5,340 nt of DNA from Oscillospiraceae bacterium (GTDB lineage Bacteria > Bacillota > Clostridia > Oscillospirales > Ruminococcaceae): contig JAISVP010000016.1 of assembly GCA_031271475.1 (NCBI GenBank), forward strand, positions 1 through 5,340. The letters are read 5' to 3'. The translations under genes and the position numbers were made by a program. Below the pieces are notes generated by a model. It was not told where the DNA came from. It did no database searches and was given only the letters and a program-made list of their open reading frames with translations. This document shows, piece after piece, positions 1-5,340 of this stretch. Positions within the stretch are counted from its first letter, which is position 1; each line of letters begins with the position of its first letter.

Positions 1-49
1 GTTTAATATTGGAATCCACTTCCCGCCAGCTTTGCTCATTTTCACTCAT
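1..49 (-). CDS. 5' end of an unidentified gene, cut by the window edge
   Basis: An ATG at 49-47 opens a frame that stays open to the left edge and gives 16 residues, MSENEQSWREVDSNIK. A ribosome binding site GAGGTG lies four bases upstream of the ATG, which is the main reason to believe this start. The visible peptide is polar and acidic with no signal peptide or membrane segment. It begins 45 bases after the stop of the 63-residue gene upstream, close enough for a shared transcript. Sixteen residues are too few to name a family, so no function is proposed. An overlapping ATG at 39-37 is in another frame and has no comparable ribosome binding site. Confidence 0.6.
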   Translation of the reverse strand, partial: MSENEQSWREVDSNIK

Positions 50-94
50 ACTGCACCTCAACTGTGTTTTATTAAACTGCGTAAACAGACCGTA

Positions 95-286
95 CTACTG
101 TTGTGCGGTCAATTCGCCCTTTCTTTCGTTAACTAAGTTAACAATAGCGAAAATATCAACCAATACCCCTATAAAAGTAAGCAATACTGAAAAGTCTTTC
201 GTATCCTTATCCTGAGTAAATTCACGTAAAAGATCTGATACTGCCAAAAAGGCACCGCCTACAGCAAGTATTTGTTTGTAATTCAT
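95..286 (-). CDS. Small predicted membrane protein, 63 aa, unknown function
   Basis: The frame can be read from a GTG at 316, but I place the start at the ATG at 286-284 because an AGGAG ribosome binding site sits seven bases before it; this site lies inside the longer version, whose ten extra residues are basic and polar. The protein has two hydrophobic stretches, about residues 5-20 and 32-52, separated by a charged loop (RE, DKD, KD), followed by a charged tail NERKGE. This suggests a two-helix membrane hairpin. Asp18 and Asp44 sit within the hydrophobic stretches, which is unusual for simple anchors. I recognise no family. It lies 142 bases downstream of tpiA. A weak promoter-like pair (TTGTTA, 17 bases, GATAAA) occurs just after the tpiA stop, so it may be read either from tpiA or alone. 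Confidence 0.6.
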   Translation of the reverse strand: MNYKQILAVGGAFLAVSDLLREFTQDKDTKDFSVLLTFIGVLVDIFAIVNLVNERKGELTAQQ

Positions 287-428
287 AATCTTTCTCCTCG
301 TTTTTCTGTTTTCCACAGTCAGTCTTTTAACAAAAAATTCCGCACTCGGTTAAAATCAGTCTGTATTTTGACTTATGAAACAGAAGCTATACGGAAGTTT
401 ATCAGAGACTGCCTAATCCGTAACAAGA

Positions 429-1181
429 CTAAAGTGTGCACGCTGCAATAATAACGCCAAAATCCTCTGCTTTCAACGAGGCTCCCCCTATAAGACCGCC
501 GTTAATATCGGGTTGCGCAAGTAATCCTGCAGCATTTTTCGCATTCATTGAACCGCCATATTGGATAGTCAGACCGGAGGCGGCAGACTCTCCGTAGATA
601 TCTTTTACAGTTTCCCGTATAAACGCACAAACCTCATTAGCCTGATCATCCGTAGCGGTTTTACCTGTGCCTATCGCCCAAACGGGTTCATATGCAATAA
701 CAGTATTTTCAAGGCTCTTAACACCTATTAAAGCAATTTTGACTTGCCGTGCAACAACTTCCCGTGTAATGCCCTGTTCACGTTCATCCAAAGTTTCTCC
801 AACGCAGACAATAACACTTAAACCGGACTCCAACGCTGCAACAACCTTTTTATTAACGGTGACATCCGTTTCACCGAAATACTGGCGGCGTTCGCTATGT
901 CCGATTACAACATACTCCGCACCGATTTCCTTGAGCATATCCACGGAAATCTCACCGGTAAACGCACCGGACTTTTCAAAATGACAATTTTGGGCAGCAA
1001 CTCTTATATTTCCCGTATGCGTCAAATTGACGGCAGTTTCAAGGTCTGTAAACGGAACACATATGACTACCTCGCAAGCCGCATTTTCTGCTTTCGGAAT
1101 AATATTTTCGATAAGTTCCCGGGTTTGCGCACGGGTATTATTCATTTTCCAGTTTCCTGCAATAATTTTTCTTGGTTTCAT
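429..1181 (-). CDS. tpiA: Triosephosphate isomerase
   Basis: This 250-residue cytosolic enzyme interconverts dihydroxyacetone phosphate and glyceraldehyde 3-phosphate in glycolysis and gluconeogenesis. Its length is typical of bacterial TpiA, and all hallmark residues are visible: Asn10 and Lys12 in AGNWKMN, the electrophilic His95 in VIGHSERR, the catalytic base Glu165 in AYEPVWAIGTG, which also begins flexible loop 6 (166-174), and the phosphate-binding YGGS (208-211) and GGLIGGASL (228-236). The fold is a TIM barrel, normally a dimer. The ATG at 1181 has an AGGAG site about six bases upstream. It lies 209 bases after pgk, the usual clustering of these two genes in Bacillota. A possible -10 box TATGAT (1219-1214) lies upstream without a good -35, so it may be read from pgk or from its own weak promoter. 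Nothing in the protein looks damaged. Confidence 0.98.
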   Translation of the reverse strand: MKPRKIIAGNWKMNNTRAQTRELIENIIPKAENAACEVVICVPFTDLETAVNLTHTGNIRVAAQNCHFEKSGAFTGEISVDMLKEIGAEYVVIGHSERRQYFGETDVTVNKKVVAALESGLSVIVCVGETLDEREQGITREVVARQVKIALIGVKSLENTVIAYEPVWAIGTGKTATDDQANEVCAFIRETVKDIYGESAASGLTIQYGGSMNAKNAAGLLAQPDINGGLIGGASLKAEDFGVIIAACTL

Positions 1182-1236
1182 AAACTTCTCCTGTTTAGTT
1201 TTAGTGTAGTAGTATCATAATCTTTAAGGACGCTAA
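1182..1236 (-). promoter_or_regulatory. tpiA leader with ribosome binding site and weak -10 candidate
   Basis: The tpiA ribosome binding site AGGAG is at about 1192-1188. A TATGAT hexamer (1219-1214), one base off consensus, would place a start of transcription near 1207 and give a leader of about 25 bases. The hexamer 17 bases further upstream (TCAGAG) does not resemble a -35 box and there is no extended -10, so the promoter call is tentative. Confidence 0.25.
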
Positions 1237-1251
1237 CTCTGAATTGCAGTT

Positions 1252-1319
1252 CGTGTAACGGCTACGGTCTCGGTAAAGCCGAGACCCCGCGCATGAGGAC
1301 GGACTTATCCGTTCGGGGT
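1252..1319 (-). other. GC-rich structured block in the pgk-tpiA spacer
   Basis: Bases 1261-1320 are about 62% G+C (37 of 60 counted), against about 33% in the next 60 bases. Three inverted repeats are visible. GGTCTCGG (1266-1273) pairs perfectly with CCGAGACC (1279-1286) around a five-base loop. ACCCCG (1284-1289) pairs with CGGGGT (1314-1319), and inside it ACGGA (1299-1303) pairs with TCCGT (1308-1312). The first and second stems share bases 1284-1286, so they cannot both form in full. No run of T follows on either strand, so this is not a simple intrinsic terminator. It has no convincing reading frame. It could be an interspersed repeat, an RNA processing or stability element between pgk and tpiA, or a regulatory leader; the sequence does not decide. 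Confidence 0.5.
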
Positions 1320-1338
1320 TAAAATTACTATACAAACG

Positions 1339-1390
1339 GGCACATACCACTACAATATGCCGTGAGCGTTAATTTTAATACAGGCACATA
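1339..1390 (-). repeat. Direct octamer repeat with alternative pairing after pgk
   Basis: The octamer GGCACATA occurs at 1339-1346 and again at 1383-1390, directly after the pgk stop. Between them, ATATGCC (1355-1361) can pair with either copy: in the minus-strand RNA, GGCAUAU pairs with AUGUGCC over seven base pairs including one G-U. The G-U is an A-C mismatch on the plus strand, so the structure favours minus-strand RNA. The hairpin with the nearer copy has a loop of about nine bases. It is not followed by a strong U run, so termination is doubtful. Short repeats like this can arise by chance. Confidence 0.35.
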
Positions 1391-2611
1391 TCAACTTTTA
1401 ACCGTTTTATCCGCAATAACTTTGATTCCAGGCAAAACAGTGCCTTCAAGGTATTCCAAAGATGCTCCGCCTCCTGTGGATATATGACTCATTTTGTCTG
1501 CATAACCTAAAGAAATGACTGCGGCTGCGGAATCACCGCCCCCGATAATAGTAACAGCATCAGTTTCCGATAACGCTTTAGCAACAGCAAGTGTTCCGCC
1601 CGCTAAAAGAGGATTTTCAAAAACACCCATAGGACCGTTCCAAACAACGGTTTTAGCACTTTTCACAGCATTTGCAAAAAGTTTTTCGGATTCCGGACCG
1701 ATATCTAAAGCTGTCTTATCTGCGGGAATAGAATTTAAGTCTACACTGTCGATTTTGATGTCTTTACTGTCGATAGGTTCCGGAAAATTGTCTGTCACGC
1801 GGAAATCTACGGGCAACAGTAAGTTCTTACCGAGTTTATCGGCTTTTTTAAGCATTTCATTGCAGTAGTCTATTTTCCCGTCATCCACAAGCGATTTTCC
1901 TACTTCAATGCCTCTTGCTTTCAAAAAGGTATACGCCATGCCGCCGCCTATTATAAGCGTGTCACATTTCTCAAGGAGATTGGAAATAACATTAAGTTTA
2001 TCGGCAACCTTTGCACCGCCGAGTATTGCAACAAACGGACGTTCCGGGTTTTCGACTGCATTTCCGAGATAATTAATTTCTTTTTCCATAAGGTAACCGA
2101 TAGCCGTTTCGTTGACAAATTCAGTAACTCCAGCCGTTGAGCAATGCGCCCTGTGTGCAGAACCGAATGCATCCATAACAAATATATCGCACAGATTTGC
2201 TAACTGCTTACTGAATTCCGGAAGATTTTTCGTTTCTTCAGCACGAAAACGTGTGTTTTCAAGCAAAATCACATCTCCGGCTTTCATCTCCTTGGATAAA
2301 GCGATAACATCTTCATTTACAACGGCATTGTCAGCAACAAATTTCACATTCCGTCCCAGTAATTTCTCAAGTCTTTCAGCGACCGGGGCGAGCGAAAACT
2401 TATCTTCGGGACCGTTTTTAGGTTTTCCGAAATGTGAGCAGAGTATTACTTTAGCATTTCCGTCAATAAGTTTTTTTATAGTCGGCAATGCGGCGGCTAT
2501 CCTATTGTCGTCAGTAATTGTGCCGTCTTTCATCGGCACGTTAAAATCGCACCTCACCAATACACGTTTGTCCTTTGCCTGAATATCATCAACTGTAACC
2601 TTGTTTAACAT
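1391..2611 (-). CDS. pgk: Phosphoglycerate kinase
   Basis: This 406-residue cytosolic monomer transfers phosphate between 1,3-bisphosphoglycerate and ADP, the first ATP-yielding step of glycolysis. Length and domains match bacterial Pgk. The N-terminal substrate domain has the signature [11 protein letters not shown] (16-26), Arg37, SHFGKPK (59-65), [11 protein letters not shown] (116-126) and [13 protein letters not shown] (147-159). The hinge and nucleotide domain have [10 protein letters not shown] (196-205, lysines 201 and 205), [11 protein letters not shown] (322-332), GGGDSAAA (357-364) and STGGGAS (378-384). In the third motif Lys63 stands where many Pgks have Arg (HLGRPK); I recall the Lys form from clostridial Pgks, so I read it as lineage variation. 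The ATG at 2611 has AGGAG upstream with a rather long spacer of about ten bases. The gene follows degV by 115 bases and precedes tpiA; no convincing promoter was found in the upstream gap. Confidence 0.98.
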   Translation of the reverse strand: MLNKVTVDDIQAKDKRVLVRCDFNVPMKDGTITDDNRIAAALPTIKKLIDGNAKVILCSHFGKPKNGPEDKFSLAPVAERLEKLLGRNVKFVADNAVVNEDVIALSKEMKAGDVILLENTRFRAEETKNLPEFSKQLANLCDIFVMDAFGSAHRAHCSTAGVTEFVNETAIGYLMEKEINYLGNAVENPERPFVAILGGAKVADKLNVISNLLEKCDTLIIGGGMAYTFLKARGIEVGKSLVDDGKIDYCNEMLKKADKLGKNLLLPVDFRVTDNFPEPIDSKDIKIDSVDLNSIPADKTALDIGPESEKLFANAVKSAKTVVWNGPMGVFENPLLAGGTLAVAKALSETDAVTIIGGGDSAAAVISLGYADKMSHISTGGGASLEYLEGTVLPGIKVIADKTVKS

Positions 2612-2726
2612 AACTTTCTTTCTCCTATTTTTTTGTTGTGGGTTAAGGTTTTGTACGTTTGCGGTGTATGAATGCCGGCAATGCTGAATAAAACTTTAGA
2701 ATTATGAACTGCCGGACGTTAGCGGA
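2612..2726 (-). other. degV-pgk intergenic gap, no clear signals
   Basis: This gap contains the pgk ribosome binding site (AGGAG next to an A-rich stretch) and an 8-base palindrome TGCCGGCA (2673-2680), part of which could also pair with TGCCGG at 2710-2715. CATAAT hexamers occur in and just before the gap but lack matching -35 boxes. I see no terminator with a T run, which leaves read-through from degV into pgk possible. Confidence 0.3.
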
Positions 2727-3608
2727 TTATGCCTTATCTCTAAGATAAGAAGACTTTTCTTTGAAAGCAATGCCGATAATTTTATGACCTATATGAGTTG
2801 CAACTGTAGGTCCGGCATAAACAGCCGTTTCCGGTGGATAACCGATTCTTTTCACAAGTTCTTTTTTGAAATCTTCGTTTTCACTTCGGAGACTGCCGCA
2901 CAGGAGTGCATAAGGGGTTTGCGGAATCATATGCTCAACAATGAAGTCTGCAAGTTTCGGTATTATGTTTTTCTCACCGCGTATTTTTCCGGAAGCGAAA
3001 CACACTCCGTTCACAATTCTCAAAATCGGTTTAAGTCCGAGAAGCTCACCGGCAAAAGCCGCCGCTCCGGAAAGTCTGCCAGAACGCTTAGCATATTCCA
3101 GAGTATAAGGCACACCGACAAGGACAGATTTTTCAAACCAATCGTTAAGGTATGACAAAACCTCTTCGCTGTCTGCACCTTTTTGTACTTTAACAGCAGC
3201 CTCAATAACAGGATATCCGTAGAATACAGTATAATTTAAAGAATCCACAATATGGATATTCAACTCAGAATCGGGATATGCCGCATAAAATTTTTGCTTT
3301 GCCGCCGCAGCATTATTTAAGGTATTAGACCCTGTAGAGGAAATCGTCACATAGATAAGATCCAGATAGCCTTCATTAAAATACTGTTCAAAAGCATTAT
3401 AGATTTCCTGTTCGGGAATCTGCGAAGTAGTCGGAAGAGATTTTGCGTTGTCCATAATATCGTAGAACTCTTCATTAGGCACTTCTTTGTGCTGATACAC
3501 TTTTCCGTCCACGGCTATGGTGAATCCAAAAAGATGGATATTGTATTTATCTGCATCCTGCTGTGACACATCCGACACCGAGTCTGTCAGTATTTTCACT
3601 TTCTGCAA
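2727..3608 (-). CDS. DegV-family fatty-acid-binding protein (FakB-like)
   Basis: DegV proteins bind a long-chain fatty acid and, in the characterised FakA/FakB system, present it to the kinase FakA for phosphorylation before membrane lipid synthesis; no FakA is in this window. Visible family features are KILTDSVSD (5-13), PTTSQ (59-63), a serine cluster ISSTGSNT (89-96) where many members read ISSxLSGTY, YAKRSGRLSG (172-181), and a C-terminal GPTVATHIGH (266-275), resembling the usual GPxxxTHxGPG. I choose the TTG at 3608-3606: it gives 293 residues beginning MQKVKILTDS, the usual DegV opening, and has AGGTG five bases upstream. A longer frame from TTG 3623 would translate through that ribosome binding site. 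The gene follows trmL by 51 bases, probably in one transcript. The family is clear; the ligand and partner are inferred. Confidence 0.9.
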   Translation of the reverse strand: MQKVKILTDSVSDVSQQDADKYNIHLFGFTIAVDGKVYQHKEVPNEEFYDIMDNAKSLPTTSQIPEQEIYNAFEQYFNEGYLDLIYVTISSTGSNTLNNAAAAKQKFYAAYPDSELNIHIVDSLNYTVFYGYPVIEAAVKVQKGADSEEVLSYLNDWFEKSVLVGVPYTLEYAKRSGRLSGAAAFAGELLGLKPILRIVNGVCFASGKIRGEKNIIPKLADFIVEHMIPQTPYALLCGSLRSENEDFKKELVKRIGYPPETAVYAGPTVATHIGHKIIGIAFKEKSSYLRDKA

Positions 3609-3659
3609 ACTTTCACCTACCAATCTTTCATTATTATTTAACTTCCCGCCAATTAAAAC

Positions 3660-4124
3660 TCACTGACTGTTCATCGGAAACCCGTGCTGCCTTAGGATTT
3701 CATAGACGGCAATAGCTGCCGCGTTGGACAGATTAAGGCTTCTCATGTGCTGACGCATAGGTATCCTGACGCATCTGTCAAAATTCTCAAAAATCAGTTC
3801 TTCGGGTAAACCTTTATCCTCACGTCCAAAGAAGATATAAGAATTATTCGGATATTTTACATCTGTATAAGCTTTAGCGGCTTTAGTAGAAAAGAAATAA
3901 AAATTTCCGGCAACCCGAGAAAAGAAATCCGAGAGTCCATCATAGTATGAGATATCAAGCGCGTGCCAATAATCCAATCCGGAACGTTTCAGATGTTTGT
4001 CCGTAACATCAAACCCCATAGGTTTAACAAGATGCAAAGCGGCGCCGGTGACTGAACAGGTTCGTGCGATATTCCCTGTATTCTGCGGAATTTGCGGATT
4101 GACTAAGACGATATTTATCTCCAT
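3660..4124 (-). CDS. trmL: tRNA (cytidine/uridine-34 2'-O)-methyltransferase TrmL
   Basis: TrmL is a dimeric SPOUT-class enzyme that uses S-adenosylmethionine to 2'-O-methylate the wobble nucleotide 34 of certain leucine tRNAs. The 154-residue length matches single-domain TrmL. The opening INIVLVNPQIPQNTGNIART (3-22) carries motif 1. FFGREDKGLP (98-107) and IPMRQHMRSLNLSNAAAI (121-138) are motifs 2 and 3, which form the trefoil-knot cofactor site. I start at the ATG at 4124-4122 because MEINIVLVNP is the family's usual N-terminus. An in-frame ATG at 4142 would add MCYNRF, but those codons overlap a near-consensus -10 box. Neither start has a good ribosome binding site, and the -10 position predicts transcription starting at or next to the 4124 ATG, so the mRNA may be leaderless. 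degV follows 51 bases later. Confidence 0.95.
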   Translation of the reverse strand: MEINIVLVNPQIPQNTGNIARTCSVTGAALHLVKPMGFDVTDKHLKRSGLDYWHALDISYYDGLSDFFSRVAGNFYFFSTKAAKAYTDVKYPNNSYIFFGREDKGLPEELIFENFDRCVRIPMRQHMRSLNLSNAAAIAVYEILRQHGFPMNSQ

Positions 4125-4130
4125 AAATCT

Positions 4131-4159
4131 ATTATAGCACATTTTTCTTCACATTGCAA
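4131..4159 (-). promoter_or_regulatory. Strong sigma-A-type promoter for trmL (and probably degV)
   Basis: On the minus strand, TTGCAA (4159-4154) is followed after exactly 17 bases by TATAAT (4136-4131), a perfect -10 preceded by TG one base upstream (TGCTATAAT, an extended -10). Transcription would begin about seven bases further on, at 4125-4123, which coincides with the trmL ATG. This is the best promoter match in the window. Confidence 0.8.
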
Positions 4160-4354
4160 GAGTTTTTTATGTAAAATTTCCAGTGAAGATTTTATTCATA
4201 TAAAAACGTGAATAAACATCCGATGCTTAACACTTAAATCTCCGAAAAAATATGTCTGTAGCGGTGTAGAATTTGGATGCAATCAATAATTTTACAAATA
4301 AGAGGCTGACAAATTTGCGAAAGCACAGACTTGATTGTATCTATGTTGATGACT

Positions 4355-4363
4355 GATATAATT
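4355..4363 (+). promoter_or_regulatory. Candidate plus-strand extended -10 promoter
   Basis: TGATATAAT is an exact TGnTATAAT extended -10 on the plus strand. No good -35 lies 16-18 bases upstream; a TTGATT is 20 bases away. Transcription would begin near 4369 and run towards the inverted repeat at 4428-4480 and then antisense into the 3' end of the deacetylase gene. All other genes here face the other way. Confidence 0.35.
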
Positions 4364-4427
4364 TTTAACTGCAAAGTCCTTTCTCAAAACGGATATTTGT
4401 ATGATGCTGTATGTTTCCACGTTACAT

Positions 4428-4480
4428 ATTTATAGCAGTTTGATTTTAAATTGACTGAAAAAAATCAAACTACTATAAAT
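4428..4480. repeat. 20-bp near-perfect AT-rich inverted repeat downstream of the deacetylase gene
   Basis: Bases 4428-4447 pair with 4461-4480 (core TATAGCAGTTTGATTTT against AAAATCAAACTACTATA) with a single mismatch, 4436 against 4472, and a 13-base loop. It begins six bases beyond the deacetylase stop codon. No T run follows the stem on either strand, so it is not a textbook intrinsic terminator, although a stem this long could still stop or protect a transcript. It could instead be a small palindromic repeat element; I see no clear target-site duplication. Confidence 0.65.
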
Positions 4481-4486
4481 GAATCT

Positions 4487-5230
4487 TTACACTTTAAATC
4501 CCTTACCGCGTAAGCAGTCAATAACACTGCCTAAAATTTCCGCATTAGTTGAAGATACGGAGTGAAGAAGATAGATCGCACCGCCATGAGCTGACGAAGT
4601 AATTGTATCAAATGCGGCACTTGGTTCGGGCTGTTTATCGGTTATCCAGTCAACATAAGCGAAACTCCAAAAGAGAGTTTTATATCCCAATTCCTGAGCT
4701 GTTTTAAGACTGCTTTCGGAATACTCACCGCAAGGCATCCGCAGATACCGCATTTCATATCCGAACTGTTTGGATACTAAATTATGCAAGTCCATAATTT
4801 CATTCTTACATTCTTCTGTGCCAATGTCAGGGAAACTCGCATGTGTCATACCGTGATTTCCAATAGTATGACCGTCGTCTATCATTCTTTGAACTAATTC
4901 AGGCTGTGATTTCACATAGGAACCTGTCAAAAAGAATATAGCCTTAACATCTTTTTCCTTAAGAGTATCAAGGATTTTAGGCGTATATCCATTTTCATAC
5001 CCTTGGTCGAATGTCAGAAGTATTTCATCCGGATTATCGGTCATTGAAGAAGCATCATATTTTTTGTACTGCTCATTAAAAGCAACCGCATCGGTCGGCC
5101 GGTTCAACTCATCTGTATTTTTACCGTTTCCGTACCCGTGCTTTTCATTAGAAACAGAATTAGCACAAACGGAGCCTCCTAAGAAGAAAGTACATAAAGC
5201 GAAAGTAAAAAATTTAAATTTCATAAGCAT
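4487..5230 (-). CDS. pdaA: Secreted PdaA-like polysaccharide (muramic acid) deacetylase
   Basis: This is a carbohydrate esterase family 4 (NodB-fold) enzyme, closest by recognition to PdaA, which removes the acetyl group from peptide-free N-acetylmuramic acid on the way to the muramic delta-lactam of spore cortex. The 247-residue protein has a signal peptide (basic start, hydrophobic 7-22, likely cut after VCA at 21-23), a polar linker to about 65, then the catalytic domain: LTFDQGYENGYTP (72-84), NHGMTH (125-130, metal ligands His126 and His130), RMPCG (164-168), FWSFAYVDW (187-195) and YLLHS (220-224). Asp75 is the likely base. Gln76 replaces the metal-binding Asp of most family members; Bacillus PdaA has Asn there. 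The protein stops at GKGFKV, earlier than I recall for Bacillus PdaA. Two ATGs (5230, 5224) are possible; neither has a strong ribosome binding site. A spore role is inferred. Confidence 0.85.
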   Translation of the reverse strand: MLMKFKFFTFALCTFFLGGSVCANSVSNEKHGYGNGKNTDELNRPTDAVAFNEQYKKYDASSMTDNPDEILLTFDQGYENGYTPKILDTLKEKDVKAIFFLTGSYVKSQPELVQRMIDDGHTIGNHGMTHASFPDIGTEECKNEIMDLHNLVSKQFGYEMRYLRMPCGEYSESSLKTAQELGYKTLFWSFAYVDWITDKQPEPSAAFDTITSSAHGGAIYLLHSVSSTNAEILGSVIDCLRGKGFKV

Positions 5231-5340
5231 TGTATGTGGGAAGCCTACTAAATATAGTATAACCTTAACCTATCGGATTATTAGATCTGTCAGTTAATGA
5301 GGTGCGGCAGCGGGAGATATAAAATCATTTCGTTTATGCA
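5231..5340 (-). other. Upstream region of the deacetylase gene; no clear gene
   Basis: A TATACT hexamer (5261-5256) and an overlapping TATATT (5256-5251) could be -10 boxes about 20-25 bases before the deacetylase ATG, but no matching -35 is present. A weak AGTAGG lies 13 bases before the ATG. Minus-strand frames entering from the right edge end at stops near 5295, so the tail of an upstream gene could be here, but nothing identifies it. Confidence 0.25.

Larger units (their letters stand above)
4160..4486. other. Long non-coding spacer between the deacetylase gene and trmL
   Basis: No credible gene lies here; open frames are short and lack ribosome binding sites. The visible structure is: an 8-bp inverted repeat TTTATTCA/TGAATAAA (4191-4198 and 4209-4216) upstream of the trmL promoter, possibly an operator or chance; a plus-strand extended -10 (4355-4363); and a 20-bp inverted repeat (4428-4480) just after the deacetylase stop. 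The rest is AT-rich and unremarkable. The spacer probably isolates the deacetylase gene from trmL. Confidence 0.5.

Noticed and set aside
315..364. Imperfect inverted repeat (ACAG/CTGT outside TTTTAAC/GTTAAAA) between tpiA and the small membrane protein gene.
   Set aside because: The A/T-rich 7-bp core with a 17-base loop and a broken outer stem could easily be chance, and the T run falls in the loop instead of after the stem.
390..422. 6-bp stem TACGGA/TCCGTA after the tpiA stop, considered as a terminator.
   Set aside because: The loop is 21 bases and no T run follows; too weak to call.
1515..2582. Plus-strand open frames of over 100 codons opposite pgk.
   Set aside because: They are antisense to a clear pgk coding sequence, lack ribosome binding sites and have low-complexity Ser/Thr/Phe-rich translations typical of antisense reading.
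2733..2749. Perfect 7-bp stem CTTATCT/AGATAAG with a three-base loop near the end of the degV coding region.
   Set aside because: It lies inside codons for the final residues, the loop is very tight, and no T run follows on the minus strand, so a terminator is not supported.
4344..4454. 36-codon plus-strand frame beginning ATG TTG ATG in the long spacer.
   Set aside because: It has no ribosome binding site, begins upstream of the only plausible plus-strand promoter start, and runs into the inverted repeat; composition is that of random AT-rich DNA.
5296..5340. Possible 3' end of an upstream minus-strand gene at the right edge.
   Set aside because: Two frames are open from the edge to stops near 5295, but about 14 codons with no recognisable motif cannot support a gene call.
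1..5340. Searched for CRISPR arrays, tRNA or rRNA genes, riboswitch-like leaders, insertion sequences and defence or toxin-antitoxin genes.
   Set aside because: No regularly spaced repeats, transposase-like protein, RNA gene signature or recognisable defence protein was seen; all substantial proteins belong to well-known housekeeping or cell-wall families.

Overview
This 5.3-kb window is an ordinary bacterial chromosomal segment. Every gene I can support lies on the minus strand, so transcription runs from right to left. Base composition looks moderate to low in G+C by eye. Ribosome binding sites are purine-rich AGGAG or AGGTG types. The set of protein families (a PdaA-type polysaccharide deacetylase, a DegV lipid-binding protein, TrmL, and clostridial-looking Pgk and TpiA) points to a Bacillota organism, most likely class Clostridia. 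This placement is inference from protein character; the window holds no rRNA or other decisive marker.

In transcription order: a secreted PdaA-like peptidoglycan/muramic deacetylase (5230-4487); a 362-base non-coding interval with a long AT-rich inverted repeat, a candidate plus-strand promoter and, at its left end, a near-consensus minus-strand promoter (4159-4131); trmL, a tRNA wobble 2'-O-methyltransferase (4124-3660) whose mRNA may be leaderless; a DegV-family fatty-acid-binding protein (TTG start at 3608, ending 2727); pgk (2611-1391); a 209-base structured, locally GC-rich spacer; tpiA (1181-429); a 63-residue predicted membrane protein (286-95); and the first 16 codons of a further gene cut by the left edge (49-1).

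pgk and tpiA encode successive-neighbour enzymes of lower glycolysis: Pgk makes ATP from 1,3-bisphosphoglycerate, and TpiA recycles dihydroxyacetone phosphate to glyceraldehyde 3-phosphate. trmL and degV are 51 bases apart and probably share the trmL promoter; whether that transcript continues into pgk (115-base gap) cannot be told. The deacetylase is separated by the long spacer and is probably its own unit.

I found no mobile-element gene, CRISPR array, tRNA, rRNA, toxin-antitoxin or defence system, and nothing that amounts to a new biological system. The items most worth a second look are non-coding: the GC-rich structured block and competing pairings between pgk and tpiA, the apparent leaderless start of trmL, and the 20-bp inverted repeat with a nearby opposite-strand promoter beside the deacetylase gene.
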